From Scilla litardierei (Eukaryota > Streptophyta > Magnoliopsida > Asparagales > Asparagaceae): 64,000 nucleotides of DNA. Below the pieces are notes generated by a model. It was not told where the DNA came from and did no database searches. It worked only from the letters and a program-made list of their open reading frames with translations. The number at the start of each line of letters is the position of its first letter. Within the stretch, counting starts at the first letter, position 1. A program made the translations under genes and the position numbers. Location: positions 1 to 64,000 of the forward strand of contig JAULAV010003585.1 in NCBI GenBank assembly GCA_030789695.1. Reading direction: 5' to 3'. Of the stretch, positions 1-10,688 are shown one piece after another.

Positions 1-1100
1 CCAACTTAACGACGACGAGAGGGAGTGTCGTGGCCAAGGGAAGTGGGGCGATGGGTATGGTGACGAGGGGACAAATCGAGGGAGTCAAACAGAGAGTATA
101 TTTGAGCCCGGGACTATTGAATTTGGCCGAGGAGGCGAGCATGGGTCTGAAGAGTAGTGTCATAGGAACTGAATTGAGTGGGGGCTGATGTTGACAGGCA
201 GGTGAGTGTTCTGGACGTGAAGCTTGAGCGGGACGATCTCGAGGAGTCGTTCGCAAAGGGTTGCCGCTGTGAGGTGCCTTGGCATGGGTCTTCCTTACAG
301 GGCTGAGCTCATGACTGGAGTGGCCATGTGGGGTCCTTCCTGGGGCGGGTTTCCTCTGGCTTATATAGAGAGGCGATGGGCCAATGGATGCTGGCCATGT
401 GTAAAGCTGCGGACTTCTGGGTATAGTCAACTTTGCAAGCAAAGGGCCACCGACAGTGTCAGAAGATAAGATAGTCATTAAATGAGATTATACTTGGATT
501 GAGAATGTTGGTCAATTGCCTAGAATCGTGCCACGTGGACGTCGTGGGCTAGGCTGAGCTGCTTAGGACTGGCCTCGAGTAGGAAAGTTATCATGAGGAC
601 GTGTGGGGGTAAGCCGCAGACCATGAGGTTAGGTTGTCCCAATGGGGCTATGCCTAGGTCGTCGACCCCTCGAGCCAGGTCGAGAGGTCCCGCTGATGGG
701 TCACATCCGACGTGTTAGAGTCCATGCTGACGTGCCTCATCTTTCGTACTGGGCCGGGCTCAGTTGCCAATAGGCCGAAACTGATTGTTGGAATCGGTAT
801 ATACAGCCCTAAAATTCACAATTTCAGATGTATAATTAAGCTTCATTGAGGAACCTGTCATACAACATACTTCTGATTTTTCAAGTGCTGTAGTGGTTAT
901 AGCTTCACAAATGAAGTTCGATTGAATTGTTTGAACTTTTACACATAATTAATCCAACATCAAGTTTAAGCCTTGAGATATTTTTTCTCATCTCTCTGTG
1001 TAGAATGCTGCTTTGATACCAGCTGCTTGCATGCTGTAAATGTTTTATCATAGTTTTCAAAATATATTGATTTTAACTTTTATTTTTCACTCAAATTTAG
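1..1100. other. no gene seen; GC-rich repeat-like stretch, then intron-like DNA
   Basis: The first ~780 bases are GC-rich and carry no convincing coding frame; the composition suggests part of an old transposable element that I cannot classify. From ~800 the sequence turns AT-rich and ends in a pyrimidine-rich tract and an AG acceptor at 1099-1100, so it probably holds part of an intron of the PGDH remnant that follows. Confidence 0.4.
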
Positions 1101-1310
1101 GCAAATGGGAGCGCAACGAGTATGTAGGCGTATCAGTCGTTGGTAAAACTCTTGCGGTAAAGGGTTCTAGAAAAGTTGGATCTGAAATCTCATTGCACAT
1201 GCCCCTCAACCCATCCACATCGAAGATGCTCAATGATGAAGCCTTTGCAAATATGAAGAAAGGAGTGAGGATTGTTACTGTTGCTCGTGGTGGTGTCATA
1301 GATGGTGATG

Positions 1311-2139
1311 GTAAGCGAGCAACAAATACAGAAGAGCACAATAGAGACTGTAATTTAGGCCGTCGACTGGCCAAGAAAACACTCAATAGCTTTATTACAA
1401 AAGGCAAAAACAAAATACAAATCTTTAACTTCACAACAAAGAAAAAGCACTCAAAATCTTCCCACAAGTTCGTCGCACAATGTCTCAAAGTTGGTTCTCA
1501 ACAATGGCGGCTCAAAGCTCTCTCTTTTTTTTACTCTCTTTTTTTTAAAACCATTTCCAAACGCCCCTTTATAACCCAGGGTACAAGAGGGGTTCTACTA
1601 GACGAGGAATTCCTATTTGACTAAACGGAATTCTAATCCAATCACAACTCTACTTTCAATAGGACAATGCATCCTATGGTCGGCCCCTCCGTGCTGTCGA
1701 ATTCCTGCTGAAGACCGAGCTGACAAAGTGTCGGGCCGAGCTATCCGAAGCTCGGACGGTAGAGTTGTCGAACTATGAGCCGCCGATTCTCCGACATGAG
1801 AATCTATGCATGTAGAAGTCCATTAGCTCGGAATCCCCATATCTGACTTGTGCAGAGCCAGATAGGCAAGATCCAGAGCACATGCGAGCTATAGCCCGTC
1901 ACAAGATAGCTCATCTTCACATCTTGTGTTTCCACAATGCCTCAATCGAGCCAACTTTCACAGCATTGGAGTCCAGAATGGTAGCACAGGGACTCCTAAT
2001 TAGTATTACATGCCCAAGCCCTTACATGTGGCTTGCTCATTCTATGTCAGATACATTGTTATCTCTATCCACGTTTCTCAATTTTTTACCCTTCATTTTC
2101 TGTTCTTGGTTTATCTTTCCCTTTGTGGGTATGGAGTAG
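1311..2139. other. intron-like stretch of the PGDH pseudogene
   Basis: This lies between a GT donor at 1311 and an AG acceptor at 2138-2139. A GC-richer patch at ~1680-1870 looks like a transposon relic. The PGDH residues that should follow ARGGVID (the ALVRALD region) were not found here, so an exon part has been lost. No functional element is recognised. Confidence 0.4.
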
Positions 2140-2208
2140 GCAGCGCTAGATGTCTTCGCAAAGGAGCCTCCGCCGACAGATGATTAGTTGGTATTTCATG
2201 AAAATGTT

Positions 2209-2414
2209 GTGATCAGGTTGGCTTCCACCTGCATTGGACCATGTGATCGTCCAACACGACATGGACCGTTCTATCAACACTTTTTGTGGGCCCCACTACC
2301 CACCTTTTCTTTTTTTCTTTGGAGAGCGAAAGGTGGGTGGTGAGGTCCACAAAGATGTAGATTGAACGGTCCACGTCGCATTGATCGAACGCACGTAGAA
2401 GCCAACCCGATCCC
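2209..2414. mobile_element. Mutator-like MITE, 206 bp, with 9-bp target duplication
   Basis: A long imperfect inverted repeat folds almost the whole element into a hairpin. The ends are GTGATCAGGTTGGCTTC and, read inward from the right, GGGATCGGGTTGGCTTC. Flanking 2200-2208 and 2415-2423 are identical (gaaaatgtt), a perfect 9-bp duplication as expected for Mutator-like elements. There is no coding capacity. The insertion falls inside PGDH codons GAA AAT GTT, and the PGDH frame resumes right after the second copy. Confidence 0.85.
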
Positions 2415-2633
2415 GAAAATGTTATGGTGACACCTGGTAACATTTCTAAATTAGTCACCGCTCTTTAAGCATGAATTGTGTTATTTGTAACTAAAGCCAG
2501 GCAATAACATTTCTAAATTTGTTGGTTGATCTCACAGGAAGGTGTGGCCATTGAAATAGCTGAAGCTGTGGTGGGAGCCTTGAAGGGGGAGCTTGCCTCT
2601 GCCGCAGTCAATGCACCGATGGTCCCAGCCGAG

Positions 2634-3740
2634 GCATGGTTAATCCTTTGACAGTGCCTCTTAAAGGATAAAAAGACATGCAAACATGCAGTAAGAATTG
2701 ATTTTAATTGTAAGGTCTTAGTGTGGCTCTTTTCCCTTGTAAGCATAGGGGCCTTTGAAACAAATTTTAAAGAAAGGGTGGAAAAAAGAGACACAGCGTT
2801 GTGAAATGCTACACTGAGTTTAGACGGAGCAATCTGACACAAACTAAACGATGATCAAGCAATCTAGTTACATAATATGCAACAGAAAACTAAACACTGA
2901 TAGAGAAAATGATAGAAGCATATCAGCTCATCTTATAACAAAATTTCAGAGTTTTTAATCAGAGTAAAAACCGGAGATCAAAGTAACCCCACACAGGAGA
3001 GACCCGCGCACAGCCAAAAGTGTGTGTGTGTTGGGATTGGAGGGGGATTGTTGATAAAAAGGTTAAAAGGAGAGGCCTAAGTGCACAAAAACCGTGGAGG
3101 CAAAGTAAGAAAGACTGATGACAACCCCATAAATAGTTGGAAGAGTGATGTATTTTTTGGTTGTATCATGTATGAATAAGTATTGGCGAGCTTGCAATTC
3201 AAGATAACATGCTTTGCTTATCTTTGTGTGCACCAAAAAACACCCCAAACCACACACAAGCTCCCACCCATCCCCAAGTGGGCCACACCTTCACGACGTG
3301 GCCAAACCATGGCCACATCTCTACCCTTGTACCACAGTACTAGTAGGAGTTTGCCCCCCTTTGTAATTTAGATTTCATTGTCCAGTGTAAGGTAGCAATA
3401 CCTCTTACCCAAACATAGATCCTACATGCCGATTTATTCCAAACACTAACCCACATAATCAATAAACTTAAACCAATATTTACGACTGGCCCTAAGAAAC
3501 AGTATTAATCCAACTGATGGCCTCCTTCCAGTTACTGTTCTCATCACAGATTTCTGGCTGCCATAGAATCAGCTTGGTTTCGTTATCGTCTGCTTGGCCG
3601 CTGCATTAACCTTCTGTTCATGCGTACCATGCTCCCTAGCAACCATTCGATTGCAGCGACGAAACATACTCAACCTTAGAAGAATGATACATAGCGTCAC
3701 GCCAAGATCATGCTAGCTTTGGTGACGACATGCTGAGCAT
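2634..3740. other. intergenic stretch and probable NHD1 3' UTR
   Basis: No coding sequence is recognised. On the minus strand, the part just below 3741 should be the NHD1 3' untranslated region. A minus-strand AATAAA at ~3432-3437 is a possible polyadenylation signal. PGDH C-terminal (ACT domain) exons were looked for on the plus strand and not seen. Confidence 0.4.
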
Positions 3741-3902
3741 CTACCATGAGCTTTGCAGGGAAGGGAGCAGAAGATTAAGATCTATGATCGATCCAGAGAG
3801 GAAAGGCACTTGAGCTAAAGTCGGCAGTGGGAGATGAACGTTTCGAGCTGCCAAGTATGCAATGATCCCAGCAGCATAACCAGCAAATGCAAAGCCGCTT
3901 AC
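3741..3902 (-). CDS. NHD1: NHD1 last coding exon (C-terminus and stop)
   Basis: The exon starts after a TTGGCAG acceptor and encodes 53 residues, beginning VSGFAFAGYAAG, followed by a TAG stop at 3743-3741. The first part is the last hydrophobic helix of the NhaD fold (GFAFAGYAAGIIAYL); the tail is a short, variable cytosolic or stromal end. It joins in phase 0 to the exon ending WYLRK at 14186, restoring the family motif WYLRKVSG across a 10.3-kb intron. This intron holds the gypsy element at 4676-13178. Confidence 0.9.
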   Translation of the reverse strand, partial: VSGFAFAGYAAGIIAYLAARNVHLPLPTLAQVPFLSGSIIDLNLLLPSLQSSW

Positions 3903-4675
3903 CTGCCAATAAGCACAAGATAGATTCATTATGTAACTGCAACAGAAGACGTCGTCGTTTGGAGGTAAATGAAAGGCGAGATGCCGCAGTTTTTAGGGAT
4001 GCCATATTTTTGGACAAATGAACATAATAGTGCATTTTGAACATAGGTTGTATGAGCCATAAGTTTGATACGTAGTCCTGCACCCATGATTTGTAATAGA
4101 CCGACCATTCATGTTAGTGCCGAACAATTGGTATGATGATATTGATGATGATAAAGCGATTCATATGATGCACGAACACACAGGCGGGAGACACGGGCAC
4201 AAGGACATGGCAAATTTTTATACAGTGAGACATATTGACATTGGGGTACAGCCGTGTGTGCTCTTGAATGCTTATCATATACAACATACATCAAAACCCA
4301 TAGTGATTGGGATGGGCTCTATCGAAAATTAAAAACAATCTGAAATTTCAATGACATAAACACTTTACTTCCAATCAAGTAAATAATAACAATAAACAAG
4401 AAGACCACAAAAACCTAATTGATGCCTAAATTAGTTGAAGTGATGTTTAAGAAATGTTGACAGAGAGATTGTGTAAAGACACACGTGGATCTAAAGTGTC
4501 TGATACACAACCTTCAAGTTTATTTAAAGCTGATACGACACCAACCTTGACTTTTTGTGTTTTTAAAATCAGAAACGAATTTAAAGTGTCCGATACATGT
4601 CGGGCAAGTATAGTCCAATTGTACGTGTCTTACACATGCCCGATACGAACACCATCATGTACTTTGAAGTGTACA
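3903..4675. other. NHD1 intron, 3' part, no gene
   Basis: Intronic sequence between the last NHD1 exon and the gypsy LTR. Near 4480-4670 there are several direct and inverted occurrences of a gtgtc/cgatac motif, typical of an old DNA-transposon relic, but ends and target duplication could not be defined. Short minus- and plus-strand reading frames here resemble nothing I recognise. Confidence 0.4.
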
Positions 4676-7169
4676 TGCCATGCCTGCTTTCCAAAATACA
4701 TAGAGAACGGAACGAAAGACCCGTGACTTATTTATATCAAAGAAAATAATGTAATATATTTTTCTTTTCCTCTTTTCCATTGATTTAAATACACCGAGCA
4801 TAAAAATAAAACAACATATGTTGTCCATGAAAACCATTTAACAAGCCACGGAAACAATATCTTAAAACATCAATCAGCATATATAAAAGTTTTTCAAAAA
4901 TAGGAGTTCATTATAACTTGAAGTTTAATGAAAAGAAGCTTCAAGTTTGACACAAAATATGACCAAAATCTACTAATCAAAAAACAGGAAAAGAAACTAA
5001 ATAAACCTAGTCCTAAGAGAAATCCCAGCTAACTGATCAAAAGGCTTGCCCTCACAATACATGTCCCTCGTATCTGACCGACATTAACAAAACAAATATG
5101 CATGTCGTCAACGATAGGTCCCTAAGGAAAGCCTAAACAATGATATAAGGATGAAAGAAAGGCTTATAGAAACCAAATCTCGCACAAAATAAATGAGTCA
5201 AATCATGCAACAGAAAAAACAACATAGAAAATCACACGTGAACAACAATATAAAGCAATCTACACTGTCACTAAACTACTGTCACTAAAATATGGTGTCA
5301 AACATAGCATAAAAATCTAGTCTAAGTGCGTGACTTATACCCGATGGTACTCTATGCAATTTGGGCGTTCCGTCTGCTCAAAACAACGACCAGTCTGGAC
5401 TAAACTTTTCCCACGGTGTAGCCTTCGGTCAACATCAATGTTGGTCATAACATTTCCCAACGAAACCAGGTTCCAGACTAAAATCGTTTGGTCATTTCTT
5501 CCCCACAATTGCAAACCGGCAACAAATATGGGTCATAAAATAATAATAAGGTCCATCAAAACCTTTCCGCACCCATCGTGGGGCTAATGGTCATAGCAGG
5601 AGACCATCGTCGCTCCCGCACCCTTGTAACAATGAGTTATCCAAAACCCCAAGTATCATGAATCTCAATCTTAGCAGCGATTTAGAAAACATGTGAATTT
5701 CAAATATATTATTCTCTTTTCTTTTGTTCAATTCTTTCCAATTGCAATTTTCTTCAACGTAATAAAGCCCAAAAATCAACTCTGACACAATAAACATATC
5801 ATGAGTCTAATAACTGCCAACAAAAGTCCAATATGATGTCAACACAAATTCACCTTCAATAGCAAAATTGTAATCCACAAGTCAACAAAATTTGTAGATG
5901 AATAGCAGTACGTCTTAGAAAAAAAGAATGAATTGTCAGATAAATTTGTAAAATAATAATGCACCTAAAACTTTCTGAAAACAAAAAATTAAGTAACTGA
6001 ATAAGTTAATAAAGTGATAATTATTTATGTGCAGCAAGAAATTTTCATATCAAGTACAGAAATCGACGAGGATTATAAAGACATCAAATAATAGAGTTAA
6101 TGATTTAAAAACTAGTAAATTATGACAACAAAGGAATATACTTTGTATGGAATAAATAAAAGCATACAAAATCTGCAATCAAAACTAAAATTATAGCTAG
6201 AATAACACTGAAAGCCATTCTGAACCTAAATGCAAAAGATTTTTTTATTTGAAGGAAGATTGACTGTATAAATTTTAACATAATTACTACATGACTACTA
6301 TCAATAATAAATTTTATAATGATATTAATTTAGCCATTTATTACAGCATCTAGAAGATTAAGTGTAAAAGTAATCAATATATTCTACTTAGAATGGGAAA
6401 AGAAACATGATTTACAAAGGCTTGATATATTTAATATGTAGAGATATGGCAAATCTATCATGAAGATTTTTCATGTTACAGCCAGATATATTTTTCAGAA
6501 CGCTCCAAGTACCTGCTCGTTTCTATCCCAAAGACACAAGAATTCGAATCTCAACCAACAATTGTCCACAAGATCCATGAAAATTTCCATCAACACTAAA
6601 TCTTTAAAAACTGAAATTTTAATTTAACGAAACTAAAAATTTAAAGATGAAAATGTTGGAACCCTACTTGATTATCACAATGCGTTAAACGGGTATGATC
6701 TCCTCTTCCTTCTTCACCTTCTTCTTCTTCTTCTCTTTAGAAAATCCGAAAGTTTTAAGGGAGATGGAGAGCGGCGGCTAGTGTTACGGAGAGTATTAGG
6801 GTCATGATGTGTGTGTATATATATGGGTTGGTTTTTAAGTTTAGGGTTAGGATTAGGATTATGTGTTTTAGGTTTTAGATTACAATTTCTATTAGAATTT
6901 TAATTCTAAGTTACAACAGTTCTTTATTTATTAATTTATTATTTATTTATTACTTAGTTATTTATTTTGTATTTTTCTAATCTTTTTAAATTTAGATAAT
7001 TAAATAAAAAATTTATTTCATCTTTTTATTAAATGGGGGTTTAATAAATTAAAATTGAAATAATCACACCAAAATCATGAGAACCGTTCTAAGAATTTAT
7101 TTAAAATAATGATTATATATATATATATATATCTTTTTTAAAAATAGTATAACGGTTTATGACCGTTAC
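4676..7169 (-). repeat. 3' LTR of the 4.7-13.2 kb gypsy element
   Basis: About 2.49 kb and similar along its length to 10689-13178 with many substitutions and small indels, so the insertion is old. It begins TGTAACGGTC on the minus strand at 7169 and ends ...GGCA at 4676. It contains a CTT-rich microsatellite near 6710-6740 and a TA microsatellite near 7110-7130. Confidence 0.8.
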
Positions 7170-7182
7170 ATCCTACCCACCT
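7170..7182 (-). promoter_or_regulatory. polypurine tract of the gypsy element
   Basis: On the minus strand AAGGTGGGTAGGA sits directly before the TGTAACGG start of the 3' LTR. This is the position and composition of a plus-strand priming tract. Confidence 0.7.
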
Positions 7183-8600
7183 TAAAGAAAATTTCATCCT
7201 CGGATTTTCCAACTAAGAAGTCTTAAAAGATATGGATCTCGTTCTCACATCTCATCCATGTGCTCCCAAGTGGGCTCCCTAGGCAAACCTCTCTGTCACG
7301 AAACTCTCATCAAGCTGATCTCGCTCTCCTTAGAATCTTTTTCTGCCGATCCAAGATCTACACTAGCTGCTGCTCGTATCTCAAGTCCGATCAAATTGCG
7401 ATCTTGAGTAATTCACCACATGACTAGGATCACCCACGTACCTTTGTAACTTTGAGATGTGGAACACGTTGTACACTCCCTCTAATGAAGACGGTAATGT
7501 GAGGCAATATGCCACCTCTCATACTTTCTTCAGTACATCGAACGGTTTAATATAACATAGACTAAGCTTTCCTATCCTTTTGAAGCGGATATCAGTTGGA
7601 CAAGATCTTCAATAACACATGGTCATCCGGCTGAAACTTCGAGTGACAACGGTTCGCTTTTGTCTAATATTTGTACCGATGCTGAGCAATCGGTAGCTTG
7701 TCTCGGATCGTCCTCATCATATCCACTGCATCCACAATTATCTCTGGTCCAAGATGCTCTCTCGCTCCAACATCATCCCAACTCGAAAGAGAACGATATC
7801 TCCTTCCATATAATGCAGCAAAAAGTGACATGTCAATGCTGGACTAATAATTGTAGTATATGAACTCTACAAGGTGTAAGTAGTCATCCCACGATCCTTT
7901 GGAGTCTAACATACAATCTCTCAATATGTCTTTCAATATTTGGATGGTATGGTATGATTGTCCATTTGTCTGGGGGTAATAAGCCATACTGAAACTGAGT
8001 ACCCAAACTCGCCAACAGACTTTGTCAAAATTGGGAGGTGAACCTTGTGTTATGATCAAGACTACGCAAGCAGGCACACCATGTAATCTCACGATCTTCT
8101 GCACAAGTTCACTCGCATTATAATACATATAAAAAAAGAAATTCAAGAAGACTAAAGAAAGTAAGCTTTTTTGCTAGGATTTCTGTGGACTGCCCTATAC
8201 GAAAAAGAATAAAATGTGCCGACTTGGTTAATCGATCAACAATCACTCAAACAGTATCATTCTATTTCGAGCTCCATGGTAATTTAGTCATGAAATCCAT
8301 AGTGATATGTTGTCATTTTCTCTGAAATAGGTAAAGGTTGTGGTAAGCCTACAACTCAATGATACTTGGCTTTTACATGCTAGCACACCAGACACTTGGT
8401 TACGCTCCGAGCTACACTCCTCTTCATGACCTGTCACCAGAAGTTTTGATAGAGATCATTGTATATCTTCGTACCTCCGTGATGAATGAAATAAGTAGAG
8501 TTGTGAGCTTCCTTCAATAGCTCATCTCTCACCTCACAACTGTGAACACAAATCATGCTTTCATTCCTCCAAAATCTATCCTAATAACCAATAAAATATG
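7183..8600 (-). pseudogene. gypsy integrase remnant (zinc finger, core, C-terminal module)
   Basis: Minus-strand frames give, in order, a His/Cys zinc-binding region (around 8560-8380, with ELLKEAHNS, IHHGGTKIY and CLVC), a core segment at 8146-7844 (LVQKIVRLHGVP, YYPQTNGQS, GSWDDYLHLVEF) and a C-terminal stretch down to ~7250 (GVYNVFHISKLQRYV, then PREPTWEHMDEM). This order and these motifs are those of a Ty3/gypsy integrase. Stops and frameshifts between segments show it is dead. The second core Asp is not intact in the usual SDRD motif. Confidence 0.85.
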
Positions 8601-8879
8601 TCCATATATCCACTTCTACTTGCTCGCTGATTTTTTGTAACTTGACATCATCTGAGTAAGCAGCCTTGATCCGATCACTAAGGGTCGACTAAATCTAAAA
8701 ATTCATCAAAGATGATTTGATCCGAGGCAAGATAACATTAATCTCAATTTCTCGCACTTCCTGCAAAAATATCCATTGTCCCGTAAGAGTCGTCACTGTT
8801 AGAAGTCGACTCAAGACATCTGAGACTACATTCACCTTTCCTGAATGGTACTAAAGGTCGACATCATAATCCGCCATAA

Positions 8880-9252
8880 AACTCTAGCCATCTATGATGC
8901 CTCATATTGAGCTTCTTTTGAATGAAAACATACATCAAGCTCTTGTGATCTGTAAATATCTTCACATGCTCACCAAAAGGTGGTTTCTCAAAATCTTGAG
9001 TGCAAAGATAACAATAGCCAACTCCAAATCATATGTAGGATAATTTATTTCATGCACCTTCAACTACCTTGATGCAAAAGCCACCACTCGCCCATACTGA
9101 TGAAGCACGTAATCAAGACTCTTTCCGGAAGTATCACAATAAAACTCAAATCCTCGTGTCCTGTCTGTAATAGTCAAGACTGGTGGATCTATCAATCTGG
9201 TCTTTAACTCTTTAAAAGCACATGCATAAACCTCGGGGTAAAAAAAATTCAA
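8880..9252 (-). pseudogene. gypsy RNase H remnant
   Basis: The frame at 9252-9064 reads AFKELKTRLIDPPVLTITD and then a degenerate D-x-S region (FEFYCDTSGKSLDYVL), matching the start of the gypsy RNase H domain. Similarity continues with stops to about 8880. It lies between RT and integrase as expected. Confidence 0.8.
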
Positions 9253-9425
9253 CTACATTTCTCGTAAGACACATCATAGGATCCGTAATCTTAAAGAAGT
9301 CTCGGATGCATTGTCGACAGTAGCCTATGAGACCCAACAAACTCTTGATCTCTGTAACTGACCTATGGACCAGCTAATTCTAACCACTGAAATCTACTCT
9401 GGATCCACAAATATGTCTTCCTCAG

Positions 9426-9930
9426 TCATAATATGCCCAAAAAATCCAGTCTATCCAACCAAAACTCACATTTGCTATACTTAGCAAAAAACTGATGCCT
9501 CTGTAATGTTTTCAATAATGTCTTTAAATGCTCTGCATGCTCTTCACTCTTAAAGTACACCAATATGTCATCAATAAAGATCATCACAAACTTATCTAAA
9601 AACTCATAAAATATTTGGTTCATGAGGTTCATGAACGTCACCGGTGCATTGGTCCCACCAAACGGCATAATCAAGAACTCATAGTGCACATACTTAGTCC
9701 CAAAAACTACCTTGTGAATATCATCATTGACCTTCACTTGGTAGCATTCACTCCGTATATCCAACTTGGGGACTCAGGATCCTTCGAGCTGAGCAAATAT
9801 ATTACCAATACGTAACAATGGATACTTGTTCTTGACGGTCACCTTGTTCAGCTTTCGATAGTCAATGCACATCCTCTACAAGTCATCCTTCTTTTCACCA
9901 ATAACCTTAGTGCACCCAAGAAGATACACT
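9426..9930 (-). pseudogene. gypsy reverse transcriptase remnant
   Basis: The frame from 9764 contains [19 protein letters not shown] and the catalytic motif FIDDILVY, then [16 protein letters not shown]. Upstream, to ~9930, a frame with stops continues through KKDD and [10 protein letters not shown]. These are diagnostic gypsy RT motifs. Stops in the N-terminal part make it non-functional. Confidence 0.9.
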
Positions 9931-10688
9931 AGGATGTATCGGTCACTTGCTGCAGAAGAGACTGATGTCCAAGCCAAAAACTGCTTGGAAGCTCGGCATG
10001 TCGATCACCATAAAATCAGCAAAAAGCTCATGTCCACTAAACAATGCACGCCTTAAATGAAAACTACTAGAGGGTTGCAACATGCCACTGCTCGTGTTAA
10101 CACTACATCTTGATGTGAGATAAATGATAGAGATAGAATAAGTTGATATAGATAGATAAGATAGAATTACGGTGAAAACATCCAAAAGGATTGAAAAATA
10201 TATGAAGATCGTCACCAACTAAAGAAAAAATGTGGCGACGTCGAAAGAATTCAATCAAGAATTCAATTCAAGTAAGATCCGTTTGGTTGCAACGAAGGGG
10301 TAGTACAAAAGAGAGTTTTAGAATACAAACAATGGATAGAAAATGATGGAGGTCAAAATAAATGTTTAAATTTTCAAGAAGAATCATGAATTTAAAGGAA
10401 TGAGTTAATAAGGCTTAAGTCAAAAATATTAAGAATTTGGAAAATATTCTATCACAGAAAACAAAGGTAGAGTGCTAAGATATGATGAAACTAAAGAAAA
10501 TAGTTAGGGGATTGTATATAAAAAATAACTTTGAAAAAATTATTTTAAATTTTGGAGGTTATTAAAATAGTTTCGCTTTTTATTTTTATAGTTTTTATCT
10601 TAAAAAGGTGACTAGTAGTTTCTTTTATTCCGTAACTCTTTAAAGAATTCGCATGGACGTGGACCAGCGTGGGACATCACCAAAATCT

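Larger units (their letters stand above)
1101..2633 (+). pseudogene. D-3-phosphoglycerate dehydrogenase (PGDH) pseudogene, three exon remnants
   Basis: PGDH starts the plastid phosphorylated serine pathway by oxidising 3-phosphoglycerate with NAD+. Three remnants keep splice-like borders. Remnant 1 (1101-1310) follows an AG acceptor, ends at gtaagc, and reads GKWERNEYVG, GKTLAVKG, then ISLHMPL and ARGGVID. About 43 residues expected between VGSE and ISLHMPL, including much of the NAD-binding fold, are missing without a frame change, and the glycine motif before them is altered. Remnant 2 (2140-2435) reads AALDVFAKEPPPTDD, then an in-frame TAG at 2185-2187, then LVFHENV and MVTP, with a MITE inserted at ENV. 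Remnant 3 (2538-2633) reads EGVAIEIAEAVVGALKGE to NAPMVPAE and is followed by GC instead of a GT donor. No ACT-domain exons follow before 3.7 kb. Family identity is confident from these motifs; loss of function is clear from the stop, deletion and insertion. Confidence 0.88.

Noticed and set aside
1040..1624. 194-residue plus-strand frame as a real gene
   Set aside because: Only 1101-1310 is protein-like (PGDH); the frame runs on past a splice donor into AT-rich intron.
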